A DNA stretch of 64,000 nt from Pascua guehoae (GCA_001600415.1 BCJX01000005.1:295150-359149), one strand, 5' to 3'. Positions 30,490 through 43,899 are shown, counted from the stretch's first letter. Notes: generated by a model not told the origin, from the letters alone. Program-made: numbers and translations.

Positions 30490-32499
30490 GAACACCTGCA
30501 TTGTCAGCTTACGTCTCGGTGTAATTTGCACCTTCCTCCGTTTCGCCACTGTGCCCTGCCCCGGCCTCCCTCCGTCGACTTGTCGTGTGCGCGGCCCAAG
30601 AAAGCGACCCGTCCACGCGCGGGTGAGCTGTGTACTATCTACACGAAAGCGTGCAGTGGTGTGGCATGCGCCAGGGGACGCCGCAGATTACAGACACACG
30701 ATCCGTGCCTTCCCTGGTTTTTGCCACCAATGACCTGGTGCTAGCCGCGCGCCGCGGTGGCTGCGACATGGGCGGCAAATAATGCAGCTTGTGGGATGTC
30801 CATGGGATGCGTTTCTGCCACGCACAGAGCCATGGCATGATTGACTGGCAGGCACCGACATCATTGGGCAAGGAAGGCGTACCCGATCACGGACCGATCA
30901 CGGAGGAATGTCCCACAGGGCGTGCGTTGCCAAACCCTAAGATCCGGAACTAGGCTCACCTGGGTGTCATTGGACGTCATTTGTTGCTGTTTCGATCAGG
31001 TGTTTGCTTGTTTGTTGTTGCGACGGATCAATGAATATGAGAGGAAAGAGGAGAAGAGAGGAATGGCCAAGGAAGACATGCACACAGACATACAGATTAC
31101 AAGAATGGTCTGCCGATCCGCCTATCCCACAGAGCACAGTGACGCGCGCGGTGTGTCGCTCAATCCCCTGAAAGTGACTGCCAACAGTATTCATTACACG
31201 TCATTCGAAGCATCCAGGAGGGACCACCGCACGGGTTCCATCAGCGGAGCCAAATTCAGTGTGGCACCACCTCCCACTAACCCACTAACCCCTCAGGATG
31301 CAGTGGAAGGACGAGGATGGAGTAGAAGAACGGACACTTTCAAGCTCGATGTGTGCGTCATGAGTCGTGCGTCGTGCGCCTGTGCTATCATAGAGGAGCC
31401 GATCAAAACACACCATCACGAACCGCCACAGGCCACATACCGAACCCCCATGTCTCCAAGTTGCATTGCAGGAGGTGCGACATGGGACAGGTCGTTGGTT
31501 GTGTTAGGAGACCCCGAATTCCATGACGACTCACTTGCTTGACCGCCATGGTTGAGAGAGGACTTAATTGACAGCACAAAAGAGTATTGGAGCGAGGCAA
31601 GAGGACAGTCCGAGGACAGAGTCGGGCTACCGTGAGACCCATTACCCCCGTGTTCACGCCCTCGGCGGTTGAGAGGCTGGCGGGACAATACGCGAGCCAG
31701 AGAGTGACGATGCGAAGTTACCCCCTTTTCTTGCACACAGAAGTCGCGTCTCTTCCTATCGGTTCTTTCTCTTCAATGACCCGCCTTTGGTTCACCACCC
31801 GCCGTTCTCCCACTCTCTCCCCCTCCCCGGGGCACTCTCTCCCCCNCCCCGGGGGNCCCCCCCCCCCCCCCCNCATTATCCCGCAATCTTCACTGTACAA
31901 CCTATTAAACGTCGCTGCGGTTCCGAAGTGAACTAGCGAGGCTGATACGACAGCATGCTCTTCAAGATGCCGCCCATCACGGGCACCATCCAGCTGGTAC
32001 AGGAGAACCGCCCATATGATAGCGCTAGGGTTTTAGGTTGTATGCAAATGTGTCTAACTGGTCGAGCTGGGCTACTCATGGCGACAGCTTTTGAAGTTTC
32101 AGCCTTGCGACAATACTCCCCAAGAACCCAACGACTTTGACCGCTGCGGTGGTTGGCAGGCCGTAGTGGCACACACGCAACATCCAAGCCAAATCCGGAG
32201 CGTGGCAATTGGCGGTGGCAGAGGCACACATCCACAGCTGCAACTCCGAATCGTTACTCTCTCTTCAGTACAAATCCTCAGTCGGTACCGCTCTTGCGAC
32301 ACATGACAAGTCTGCTTCAGAACGCATACCCAACAGGAGTAGCCTTGTGCGGTACCTTGCCACCAAATGCCACTCATCCAGACTTCGTGGATGTCTTGAG
32401 GGAGAATAGACGTACATGCAACCCAGAAAGCAGGGTACGAGGTGAAGGTGCGCGAAGGCTCTATGAAGATTGGTTCTAGTTACAGAAGAGGTTGTAGTC
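30490..32499. other. Gene-free 2 kb including an unresolved poly-C stretch
   Basis: No supported gene. 31820-31873 is a C/G homopolymer-rich low-quality stretch with N at 31846, 31856 and 31873, probably a collapsed or poorly sequenced simple repeat. 30500-30850 is the promoter side of the minus-strand gene ending at 29618; 31900-32499 is the 3' flank of EF-3. Confidence 0.6.
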
Positions 32500-35400
32500 T
32501 TAGAACTCCTCTTCGTCAGTGAAAACCTCTTCTCCGCGCTTGCGACGGGCAATGCTGGAAGGGTGTCAGCCAAACGATCTGAGGTTGAAGGAGAGAGTCA
32601 ACTGGTACCGCGTGCCGGACAGGGTCGTGGGACAGCTGTCGTGCCATCCGAACATCCCCGGATGTGCCCCAGTTGGAAACAAGCCAAAACAGTGCCAAAA
32701 CAGTGCACGAGCGCTTCAAATACGCGGGAGAACAAGCACTTACCGATCTTTCTTAGCCTTCCTCGCTTGTGCGCTCGTAAGCTTCTTTGCCTTCTTTGCC
32801 TTAACGATAGGGTTCTAAAAGAATCAGTATTTGTTTGTTTGATTCTAAGGAAACTTACGCCAAGAGCGTCGTACTCGACCTCGTCGTCGTCACCCTCCTT
32901 CTTGTCGATGCGGGGGCCGTTGCCCTGGCCCTCGACCCAGTTGTGGCCCGAGGCCTCAAGGCGACCGTCGCGCATGGCCCAGACTTCCGAGCAGACGGAC
33001 TCGGAGAACTCGCGCTGAACAATGTTAGTACTCCTCTCGCACACTATAATTCCTCAAAGTCACGTACTGAGTGGGTGATGACCAACACTCCGCCCTCAAA
33101 GTTCTTGAGCGCGGCGATGAGAGCGGCGAGCGACTCGCGGTCGAGGTAGTTGGTGGGCTCGTCGAGACAGATAATGTGGGGGCGACGCCAGGTGGCGGCA
33201 CCGAGAACGATCTTGACCTTCTGGCCACCCGAGAGACCGCGCATCGAGTTGTGCGAGACAAACTCCGACTCGAGGCCAAAGTCCTCAAAGTGCTTCTCGA
33301 TCTCGCGACGGACAAGAGGGCGCATGAGACCAAGACGCTGGGCCTCACGGGTGTCGAGCTCCATGACCTTCTTCTCGAAGCCACGCGAGATGAGCTCGTC
33401 ACGCGACATCCAGATGTTCTCGGCCGACGAGAGACCCTTGAACGAGATCTCGTACTCGTACGACTGCTTGAGCTTCTTACGAGCGACAATCTCGTCAATG
33501 AGGCGCTTGGCACCCTCGATGACGACGGTGGCACCCTCGGCCATCTTCTTCTTCTCCTCCTCGGAGAGGATACGCGAAGCCTTGCTCAGCTCCTCGAGGT
33601 CCTCACCGGTCTGGTAGCGCCAGAGCATGTACTCGAGAGGAGTCTTGTCAAGGTGCTGGTCAATGTGGTGGAAAGCGTGCTGGGCCACGTAGCCAATGAC
33701 AAGGTTCGGGTGCTTCCAGACGGTACCGCCAAGGTTGGGCTCAGTCTCGCCAGTAAGGAGCTTGACGAGGGTCGACTTGCCCGAACCGTTGGGGCCGAGA
33801 ATGGCGACACGCGACGAGAGCGAGACCTGGAGGCCAATGTTGTAGAGCTGGGGCTTGGCCGAGCCAGGGTACTGGAAGGTGACGTCACGCATCTTCATGA
33901 GCGACTTCTCCTTGGTCTTGACACCGTCAAGGAGAGGAGGGTTGGGGAGCTTAAACTGGTAGTCCTCTCCAACGTCGAGCTCAAAGTAGGCGCGGCCCTC
34001 GGGGACGTGCTTGATGAACGACTCGAGGTTGCCGGGGTAGCGCTTGAGCTTGAAGTTGTTGATGTGGAGGGTGTCGGTGATGGTACGGTTAAGGAAGTCC
34101 GAGTCGTGCGAGACCATGATCGACGTGCAGTGGGTGAGCGACGTAAGGTAGTCGATGAGCCAGGTGACGTTGACGACGTCGAGGTGGTTGGTAGGCTCGT
34201 CGAGGAGGAGAATGTCGGCCTTGAAGAGGATGGCACGCGCAAGGGCGAGCTTCATCTTCCAACCACCAGAGAGCGAGCCGATGGGGATCTGCTGCTTCTC
34301 CTCGTCGAAGCCGACCGAGAGGAGGGTCGAGATGATCTCCTCGGGGGTGGCAGCGAGACGCTTGTCGGCAAGGACCCAGTCCTTGACCGAGATGCTCTCC
34401 TCGGAGCCGTCAATGTCGTGCTGGACGTAGAAGGTACGGACGACCGACGGGTCGGGGAAGCCCTCGACCTGGTTGTTGACAATGGCGTTCATGAGCGTCG
34501 ACTTGCCGGTACCGTTGCGGCCGAGAAGACCGTAGCGGTGGCCACGCTTGAGGCGCATGTTGGCGTGGTGAAGAAGGATCTTGGCACCGTAGGCAAGGTT
34601 GAACTGCTCAATGTTGCAGAGGTCCTCACCCTCCTCCTCGTCGTCGAACTTGATGTCGTCGGTGGCCTCCTCGTCGGCCTTCTTCTGAAGAACCTCGCGG
34701 AGAGCGGGGAGGACGTCAAAGTCGGCAACGGAGAGCTTGATGTACTGGGGAACAGTCGACTCCCAGGCATTCTGCTCAAAGTTGTGGGCGTTGGTGAGGG
34801 CGGCCGCAAGGACACCAGCGTAGGCGAGGCCGGGGGCGGCAACGTCAACCTCGGGGCCACCAGTCTTCTTGATGAACGAAGCGAGGTCGGCAGCGAGAGC
34901 AGGGCCCTCGGCGATGCGGAGAGGAGGAAGGTCGGTACCGTCCGACTCGGCGGGAATCTTGCCGATGCGACGGAGGGTCGCAATGGCGCGGTTGGCGACC
35001 GAGCGGGCCTCGGGGTCGGCAATGGTCTCGGCGGTCTTGATGAGACGGGGGAGGAGCTGGGGAAGGAAGGGGCGGACAGTGTACTCGGAGCCGACAAGCT
35101 TGGACATGTTGTCGGTGATGACCGCAACCTTACGCTTCGTAGCAGTCAAGCGCTCGTCAAGACCACGGACGAGGAGGGGGGCAATGAGGGAAAGGGTAGG
35201 GGAGGTAACTTCGGCAACGAACGTGGTGGCGGAAAGCTTGTTCAGGGTCTCGGTGACCTTGGTCGGGTCAATGAGCGACTCGATCAGGGCGGGGATGAAG
35301 CGCTCAATGTCCTTGTTCTCGATAAGAGCACAAGCCTTCTTGAGCGTCTTCTTGGCCGCCTTGGAGACCGACGACTTGGTGTCGTGGACAGCCGCGGCGA

Positions 35401-36173
35401 GGCAAGGGAGAAGGGCAGGGGTAGAGAGGCCGACCTGGACGGGGGCAGCAGTGATGAGCTGCTGGATAACCTCGAGGGCGGCAATCTTAACCTGCCACTT
35501 GCCACCGGCACCGGTCTCGAGCGCACGGATGACCGTGGTCAGGAGAACGGGGACGGCCCAAGGGGCGACAGACTGCGAGATAGCCTTGAGAGCGGCGTTG
35601 GCAGCCTCCTGGACAGTCTTGTCCTTGTCGGCGGTAGCCGCAAAGAGGACGTCGTAAAGCGAACCCTCGGCGGCGGAGACAATGTAAGGCTCGAGCAATG
35701 GTGCGGCACCGTTCTCGCAGAGAGTGGAGATGGTGGAAGCAGCACCCTCACGGCCGGCAGGGGCCTTCTTGTTGCCAAGGGCCTGTAGGTGTTAGTGGAT
35801 GCAATGCAATTCATGGCGTTCAGCCACAGCCACCACTGTTTCGCCACACGACGATCGATTCCGAAAAATTTTCTTCCGTTTTCGGTCACGCCACCCATGG
35901 ATTGGGATGGTGGGCAACGCATGCGATGCTCGTCTTGAACATCACACACTCCCACATGTATGCGCATCGCCATCACACACAGTCATCACTCACCTTGATC
36001 TCGGCGTCAACGAAGCCAATCTGGCCAAAGAAGGTGATACCCTCCTTCTGGGCAGAGGCGGCGAGGGCGAGCTGAGCCTCGTCACGGGCAGCCTTGTCGG
36101 CAACGTAGAGGGAGGCAACGTCGAACGCGCCAACCTTGGCGGGAGCGGCAGCCTGAGCAGCGGGAGCCATCAT
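32500..36173 (-). CDS. TEF3: Translation elongation factor 3 (EF-3), ABC-F ATPase
   Basis: Fungal ribosome-associated ATPase that helps release deacylated tRNA from the E site. Five coding exons: 36173-35994, 35782-33068, 33014-32859, 32814-32744 and 32554-32500; 1058 residues, matching the family (~1045-1055). The N-terminal 320 residues are HEAT-like repeats (ALKAISQSVAPWAVPVLLTT). The first nucleotide-binding domain has Walker A GRNGTGKST, signature LSGGWKMKLALARA and Walker B ILLLDEPTNHLD. The second has GPNGSGKST, LSGGQKVKIVLGAA and IICLDEPTNYLD, with the EF-3 chromodomain-like insertion between (YEYEISFKGLSSAENIWMSR). The C-terminus is Lys-rich, as needed for ribosome binding. Strong codon bias is evident, as for highly expressed genes. 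A 50-nt intron in the 5' leader is visible just upstream. Confidence 0.98.
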
Positions 36174-36180
36174 GGAGATT

Positions 36181-36230
36181 CTTTGAAGGTCAGCAAGAGG
36201 AGCCGAGGGTTGGGCGGCGAATCGACTCAC
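36181..36230 (-). other. 5' UTR intron of EF-3
   Basis: Minus-strand GTGAGTCG donor at 36230 and TTCAAAG acceptor ending at 36181, 7 nt before the ATG at 36173, with a GCTGACC branch site 8 nt from the acceptor. Leader introns are common in highly expressed fungal translation genes. Confidence 0.7.
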
Positions 36231-39200
36231 TTTTCTATGTCGGAGTTGTAGGGGAGAGAGATCTCTATAGTTTTTTTGGGAGTTTCAACACGCTTTTTTC
36301 TTTTACGCGGACTCTTTTAGGATGGTCGGGTTGAGAGAATAGAGGGAGTGGCCTACGCGGATGCCTTGGGGGGGCAATGCGATAGTCTAGAGGGGAGAGA
36401 GGATGGGGAGGAGATGGAGGGAGTAGGGGAGGTGGATAGAAAGAAGGGAACAATGGGGGGATTCGTTGGAGCCTTTTAAAAACTAGGTAGGCGGTACCCG
36501 CCAGGCGGATCCGACCCTGACTCGACCCACCCAGGCTGCACCCAACAAGGCGAGCCAAAGGCGGTCAAGGCTTTGCACCCACCGCTCACTGGCCCAGAGA
36601 CGGAAGCGGAAGAAAAAATTGACAAGGCGCTGCACCCCCAAGCTTGTGCCGGCGTTATGCCGCTGTGGCACTATGCAACAGCCTGGGGTCAGATGCCTCC
36701 ACCCCTGGGGCAAGGGGTAGCAACGACGGCACCGGAAATGGACGACCAGACGAGACCGGGAGGCACTGGATGACACGCGAGTGAGGCAGAATCCCCGAGG
36801 CCAGGGTGGACCGGTCACATCGGAGGCCCCGTGGGCCCGCCAACTCGACCGAGTAATGGCGCCTCCCCTCCCCCTCCCCCCTTGGCACCCGTTGTTCCAT
36901 CTTCAACCAAGAGTTCCTCTGATGGCATGCCTTGCATCTCGCTCGTATGGATCGTGGGGCAGTGGAATGGGCGTTCGTGGGGCCAATTCATCCGAGCCGT
37001 TGGTCTTATCTTTTTGCTCCCCTTCGCCGGACCTCGCGTGCACTGCACAGCACCGCACGACAAGGAGGGGTTAGAGTGGGCGTGAATGGGTGGCGGGCGC
37101 TCGCTCGCAGTGCCAGGCCATGGCAGATTTGCGATTGCAGGTCTCAACAAGCGCCCCATAGCGTCATGGGCGTTATTGATGTCTCGCGCGGGTCGCCGAA
37201 CCGCGACGGACCGGGTTAACAAAGCCCGCGGACAGCCCTCTGGGCAACGTCGTTCGTGACGTCGGTTGTGTGGGTGTCTGTGGTAGAGCACACCCGAAGA
37301 CGCGATCACTTTCTGACGAGTTCTGACCCGAGGTCGAACGAAAGGCACTGCTGCGAAAGCTGCAAAGTTGGGTGGCAAAACGGCCAGATCCTCGCACACT
37401 TTTGTTTGTTTGCCACCGTCAACCTTTGTGTTGGGCTCGTGCGAACATGAAGCGGATCCGAGCGCGAGTCCGTGGAAGATCGCGAGTCCGTGGAGCATCG
37501 CTTTCGTGACCAACCTCAACGCTCTCAAACAATCACAATGAAGATTTTCTGTGACCACACTTGCCGCCGATCCGTCCTCGCGTCGCGTCGCCTCGCCACC
37601 CGCTAGTGCTAAAGGCACGGACGCTGCACAGGATGGATTGCTCAGCGCGATCGGTTGCGTCACATCCGGACCATCTGTTTGCGGCCAAGTCTATCTGCAT
37701 TCATCCGGATCGAGACTTGTGTGTTTGTTTACATTTCCCACAACCACCATGATCCGCACTGCCGCACACACGCGCGCCCCTTGGTGCTCCGAGCTTGGTT
37801 CGCCTGCACAGACCGACATAACCGGCTGATCCTAAACTCGGCGACGAGCCGCTAATCCTCTACAGGGGCGTTATCTCGGACAGAGAGGGCGCAAGCTCTG
37901 CCAGTTGATCTAGCGATCCCAGCGAGTCCCACCATGACCAACTTTTGATGGCCACTACCGGCACACCTGTCTGTCAAACTCAACTTCTCATAGCCGCGAT
38001 CGCCCCGGTCAAGTATCCACCTGTGGTTCCGGCCGCACTGCCCCAAGTGGCGAACCCTGCACAGTAACAACTGCCGCTATCCGCCCCTTGCCAAGGCCTG
38101 CTTTTTTGCCACCCACGCTTGACATAACATGGATTGACACCAACGTCGCGATGCCCAGCCACGCTAGTCCAAGTGGCCTAGTGCTTGAAACAAGCATGGA
38201 CACTGGGTACAGGCTGGCAACCACGACATCACCTACCGCTCCGATCGCTTCAGACGCACTGGGGCCGGGACGTCTGATTCGAGCTCACTCAGAATAATGA
38301 CATGTCCATGGCAACTTCTCTTTGGCAACAGGGTCCTCTGTGTGATGGTGTTGGGAAAGACGGTCTTGTGCAGCGTATCAACGTCGGCCGCTAGGCTTTC
38401 GCCGTGATTCACATGGGTGTCAAACGCCGGGGCATTGAGCGCTCCACGTAATGGCGGGACGGACATGGCAAGGCGCCGCATGGACGCCGTGAGTGCGTAC
38501 CAGTATCAGTGCACGACTCCAATTCTCAAACACACATCTCACCTCTCACGCTCCGTCGTTGTCTGATCATCGCGCATCGCAACATGTCCCTCCGCAGCCA
38601 CACACAGCTTAGATAGATGGAAGAATCAAGGCGCATCGCAACGTGCAAGCGAGGCCGGATCTAGATGACAACCCGGGCGGCTGCGCCCTTGTCACCATCG
38701 GTGGGCTGATCCTCTCCCCCCTCCCTTCTTGCACCAGATTCACGCATTCACGCAGAGTACCAGCTGCTAGCTGCCTGACATGAGGCGGCGTGTTCCGGGC
38801 ACAGCCAGGGGCGTGTCCTATGTCCTCCTGGCAGGAGCCGCTCCTGGGCGAGCGGCTGCGAGCTGCGGTGCGGTACGGCTCCTTGTCCCCCGCAGCACAC
38901 TATCGCTGGCGATCACGATCAACACCCATGCGGCGGGATGTGGCAGTTCACAGAATGGGTACTTGGCTGCTACTGCATCATGCTCTTCTCCCTCTACCTC
39001 GACATGCTGACCAAGCACATCCGCGGGGTTGCGCTCTCGACTATGATGTCGATATGGTATTGGTATGTGTATCGTACCGGTATGGTCATACCGGCATGGC
39101 GGTATGGTATGGGCACGGTATGGATCTGGGAGCAGCGAGAGCAATATGGTATGGGTATGGTCTCCAGCATCGACATCGTTGCTCTCGATGGTATCCTAGG

Positions 39201-39419
39201 CTGCGTTGCGATAATGAACAGGGGGGTGTTAAGGCTTTCATTACCGGTTTGTAGACATGTGACTGGAAGTGCATGAGACTGCCACATGTCACTACTGCTG
39301 ACGACCTCTAACTGCAACGAACACTTTGACCGATGTTGTGCATGTATTGTACACTACTCTACATTGATCCAACAGAATGATTCTGCTACAGTTCTATTGT
39401 GACTTTCGACGTCTACTGT
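36231..39419. other. Gene-free 3.2 kb
   Basis: 36231-36480 is the EF-3 promoter (CT-rich on the minus strand). No supported gene between 36480 and 39419 on either strand despite several frames over 80 codons. These have random-looking translations and no splice partners. A GGTATG repeat lies at 39053-39160. This is one of the two longest gaps between the conserved genes. Confidence 0.5.
39053..39160. repeat. Irregular GGTATG repeat
   Basis: About twelve GGTAT(G/T) units, some on the opposite strand (CATACC), interspersed over 108 bp; contains inverted pairs such as ACCGGTATGGTCATACCGG able to form hairpins. Confidence 0.8.
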
Positions 39420-40562
39420 CTAGTGCTTGGCAAAGTCCTTGTCGGGGTACTCTGTGCGTCCATCGGGGAACTTTGCAAAGCGGGGTTCGGTGGCGGGGTA
39501 CGTGGGCTGGTGGTTTGGCCACGGCCACCCGCCAAACTCTGTACGGCTGTACTCTTCAAACTTGGCATTGAGCTCCTTTGTAGTGTTGGCGACAAAGGGC
39601 CCACGCTGGACGATGGGCTCGTTGAGATCCACGCCCTGGAGGACGAGGACGGTAGCCTTTTCGTCGCCGTTGACGAGTGTGAGGCGCTCGTTGCGCTCCG
39701 CGGACCCGGGTTCCTGCTCAAACCCTTGGCCGGCGTCGACCCACGACCCGCCAATGTTGACGCGGACGGGGCCGTTGATGGCGTACCGCGCACTCTTGCC
39801 AATGACGTACAAGAGGCGCTTGGTGTGCGGGTTGTTGGTAGTGGGGAGCTTGAGGACGGCCTTGGGGTCGAGGTCGACGAGCCAGATGGCCAGGTCCGAA
39901 CCGGGGTCGGCGCCATAGCTGCCACTCGGCGGAGCCAGAGGCTCGACGCCATCAAACACGCCCGCAATGACGTTTACACTCGCGACGCCGTGTGTGCTCT
40001 CGCGCTCGACGACGGGGATCTTTTCGCGCCACAGCATGACGAATTCGGGCGGCACATTCTTGTTCTTGGCGGGCAGGTTGAGCCACATTTGGTACATTTC
40101 AAACGGGTTGGGTTTGTCGTCGTGCACCATCGGGAACATTTCAGAGTGGCTCACACCGCTCCCTGCAGTCACCCACTGCACGTCGCCGGGACCGTATCGC
40201 GCACCTGCGCCAGTCGAGTCGCCGTGGTCAATGAAGCCGGAGCGAACAATCGAGACGGTCTCAAATCCTGTCCTTGTTAGTGAACCCAGTCGGAAGAACG
40301 CACATCAGCATGGAGACATACCGGTATGGGGGTGGGCCGGGAATCCGGGCACCGTGATGCCGTGGTACATGGACCATCCAGCGGGATTGCGGAAATCGCT
40401 GCCAAGACTATGGCCCTTTGTCGACTTGGGGCCAAGCTTGCCGTTCGCCTCGGGGTACTTGTCAACGAGGTGCGAGGCAAAGATGAACGGTCCGACGCCC
40501 TTCATGGGGCTGCCGAGCTCGACAACGCGACCGAGCTGCTTTTTGATCGTCGAGGTGGACAT
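39420..40562 (-). CDS. Pirin family protein (cupin, quercetinase-like)
   Basis: Two exons, 40562-40322 and 40267-39420, with a GTATGT donor and CTAACAAGGACAG acceptor; 362 residues. The N-terminal cupin has the pirin metal ligands: the H-P-H pair (about 77-79, in GFPAHPHTGFETVS) and VTAGSGVSHSEMF (His and Glu). The C-terminal cupin domain holds GQGFEQEPGSAERNERL, and the end (NTTKELNAKFEEYSRTEFGG) is typical. Pirins are iron-binding nuclear or cytosolic proteins; some cleave quercetin, and fungal roles are poorly defined. The frame is intact. Confidence 0.94.
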
Positions 40563-41538
40563 GGTTTAATCTGTTTTTGTGTTTGATGAGATGATTGTTG
40601 TGAGAGAGAGTGAGAGTTGGAACTTGGCATTCGCGTCGCCTTTTATGCATCGCCATTCTGGCAACGGGACAAGAATGGATAAAGCACTACAACCTTCCAG
40701 GCGGCGCGCGTCGTGACCGCAAATCGAAGCATTTACTGACCGTTATTGCTGAGTGTTGTGGAATGGACGAACAGAGGTTGAAACGCCCTTGCACGATGGC
40801 ATTTCCCTCTGATTGCTACTCCGTGCCTGGGGCACCTCGGCCACCTCAAGCCCCAAACTGGGGATGTGTCAACATCGATGACGCATCAGTCCTCGCCCCG
40901 TCCAATCAGCGGTGGGAGTCGCTGACAAATGCACGTGTTTCAACCTTGACTTGTCCAACAATGCGTAATCAATCATGACAGACTCTTCTGGGACACAAAC
41001 ACGAGTGATTTTCTGTCTTGTGAAGGTAAGCCTGTAGAGGAAGTGCAGGCATGCTGCTGAATGGACGAACCCAGGAAACCGAGATTGCAAGTACCCGTTG
41101 CTAGGCAGTTGGCAGCATGTCGCTGCATGTGGCTCTTGGTTGGCTGTTTGGCGGCATCAACACGAACGTCAACGAAACATCAACACACACGTCCTTGATT
41201 CGGCTGGGTGTCACCGATACATTGAAAGATGCCATGAATCAGTGCAGAGGACGGAAAATTCAAGCCAGTATGCAATCGTTGCTCGGCCAACCTTGAGCTC
41301 ATCAGTTGGGTGGAGACATAGATCTGTGGGCCGAACGGGCACAGTTGTCACCTGCACCCTCGGCCAACCTGGCGAGAGGCTTGAGTCAGTAGCCGGGCCG
41401 GACTGCTCTCAGACACTCATCTCATTATTGAAAGCATCGTGTAACATACGACTACTAACCACCGTCTACAGTGGTAGGCATAAACAGGGTAACCATTTCC
41501 CATTACAAATCCCTACAGAACCAGGCCTTCCGCCATAA
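40563..41538. other. Intergenic region, no gene seen
   Basis: Promoter of pirin on the left (minus strand) and 3' flank of the sugar transporter on the right. No coding sequence supported. Confidence 0.6.
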
Positions 41539-43899
41539 TTAAACCGAGCGCTTCTCATCGCTCTCGTGCTCGAGGTGCTCGTGGGGGTCCTTTTCGATGT
41601 GGAGCTCCCTGGCGCGAGCGGCAATGTCGGCCTCACGCTGCTCGGCGGTGGTGGTACCAAAGATAATGTCCATGGCCTCCATCGACACGCCCTTTGTCTC
41701 GGGGAGGAAGAGGAAGGCGAGGACAAAGGAGATAATGTTGATGCAGGCAAAGAAGAAGAAGATGCCGCCCTTTGGCATCTTAACCATGTGCGGGGTGGCC
41801 ATGGAGACTGCAAAGTTCCAGAGCCACTGGGTGGCGGCGGTGACGGCGAGACCGTAGTGGCGGATACGGTTGCTAAAGCATTCCGAGCAAATGACCCAGG
41901 GGAGGGGGCCGACCGAGAAGCAGTAGGGAATGACAAAGAGGTAGATGCAGACGGCCATTCCGATCGAGTAGGACGAAGGGGTGAGGGCGTTCTTGTCGGC
42001 CGGGTGGGATGTCTGGATGGCACCAATGATCCACAGGAACAGGCTCATGAGGAAGATGCCGACGAGGAGAGGCTTCTTGCGGCCAAAGCGCTCGACACCG
42101 AGGAAGATGAAGATGGCCGTGGCGACAATCTTGACGATACCGTAGATACCGGAAGCGAGGAGGCCAGTGTGGGCGCCCGTGATACCGATAGACTGGAAAA
42201 TGATGGCTGCGGGGGTGGTCAGAAAATTGAAACGGGTTGTAGCGTCGTTTCAAACTCACGAGCATAGTACGAGATCGAGTTCTGGCCCGACCACTGCTGG
42301 AGGGTAAAGATGGTAAAGGCCATGACAAAGCGGATAAAATTGCCCTTTGCAAAGCACTCGCGCCACGACGAGCCGCGGGTGGCCGCCTCTGCCTCCTGGA
42401 TGGAAGCCTGGATTTCGGCAAACTCGAGCTGGACGCTCATGTCGTCCTCGGGGAGCTTGCGGATCCACGCAAGGTTGGCGAGCGCCTTGTCGTCCTTGTG
42501 CTTGACGGCGAGCCAACGAGGCGACTCCTTGAGGAAGGGAAGGAGCATGACCATGATGCCGACGGGGACCAGCTGGAAGCCAGTCGGCACCTGCCACTGA
42601 CGCGCGCTCTCTTCCATGAACGAGACACCATAGTTGATCCAGAAGGAAAAGGCAACGCCGACGACGACGACAATCTGGAACAGACCCGTGATGCGACCAC
42701 GGATTTCCTTGGGGGCAATCTCAGACGCGTAGGTCGGGCAAACCATGGACATGACACCGACGCCGAAACCGGCAGTGAAGCGGCCGACGTAAAACTGGTC
42801 GAGCGAGCCAAAGCACGCCGTCTGCAGGACACCACCAATCGTAAAGATGATGCACCCAATCATGAGACCCCACCAGCGGCCCAGGCGGTCCTCCATGGGT
42901 GCGCCAAAGAGGGCGCCAAAGAAGGCGCCACCTTGGAGAATTGCGACAATGTTGCCCTGCAGCGTCGCGAGGTTGGACACGGCGACGCCGTTGGCATCCG
43001 CAAGGCCAAACTCCTTTTGGAATGCCTTGAGCGCGCTGGGAAATCGTCAGTACCGTGCTTGCTTGCTTGTTGCCGGTGGCGGCGCCACTTTTTCGCTTGT
43101 GGGACAGTATGGGATAGGCACAAGGTTTGTGTGCCAAGCCCAACTGTACCTTGCTCTTCCACTCACAGAACACCACCGCCAAGACCAGTGTCATAACCAA
43201 AGAGGAAAATGCCCATAAACCCGATGGTCGCGAGCATGTACTAAAGTCCGTCAGCGTCAGAGCCCGTGTGGAGTGTGAAATAGGTCTGGGCTGGCTGGCG
43301 GCGTCGGTCTTGGCCGTCTTGGCACCAGTCGCGATGCGGCCTTCGTTGCGGCCGACATGCAAAGCAAAGTGGAGAGTGGACAAGTGGAGCGTTCCTTTTC
43401 GCCAACTCCAACCGGCCGGGCCTGGCGGGCCGGAGTCCCCGTGGGTTCCCGCCCACATGGTATCCACAAAGCCATCAAGCTCGACTCGGCCCTGATTCCA
43501 CGCCACCATGTGACCCGTTTCAAGAAAACCACCAAACCAACAGACACCAAAAAAGCCAACTCACACTACGCGAGTGCGCAAAGAAGCCGCGGTTGGCGGG
43601 GACGAGAGACGTGTGGGCCGCCTCCTCGCGGCGCTCCTTGTCGCTGGCAGGTCAGCATGGATGTGGATGCACACTGTGGATGGATGGATGGGTGGGACGG
43701 TTTGTGGCGGTTGCCAGTGAAACCGTGCGCACAAAAATCAGGGGCGGGGTGCCAAGGGGCGTGGATCGCCAAGGCAACAAAAGAGCCCGAGATAGACATG
43801 GATGTCCATCGCTCCCTGTGCCCACCCAATTGGGTCGTGGGGCTCCCAAAAGCCAAACATTGTTGTTTGGACGAGCGGGACTCACTCAAAGCCGACCAT
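41539..43899 (-). CDS. MFS sugar transporter (sugar porter family)
   Basis: Twelve-helix plasma-membrane hexose-type transporter of the MFS sugar porter family. Five exons: 43899-43886 (14 nt), 43643-43565, 43240-43167, 43035-42260 and 42206-41539; 536 residues. The start MVGFDDKERREEAAH then NRGFFAHSR is typical of fungal members. Diagnostic motifs: FGYDTGLGGGV in helix 1, EDRLGRWWGL (GRR/K loop), VGRFTAGFGVG, KESPRWL, QQWSGQNSISYYAPII, GVERFGRKK, and FLPETKGVSMEAMD at the end. The C-terminus is charged and cytosolic. Substrate cannot be set from sequence; a hexose, pentose or quinate-type substrate is possible. All joins keep frame. Confidence 0.92.

Noticed and set aside
33071..35788. 905-codon open frame on the plus strand opposite EF-3
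   Set aside because: It is the mirror of a strongly codon-biased gene (few sense codons create stops on the other strand). Its translation is low-complexity Leu/Glu/Gly/Asp/Arg with no domain, while the minus strand has both ABC cassettes.
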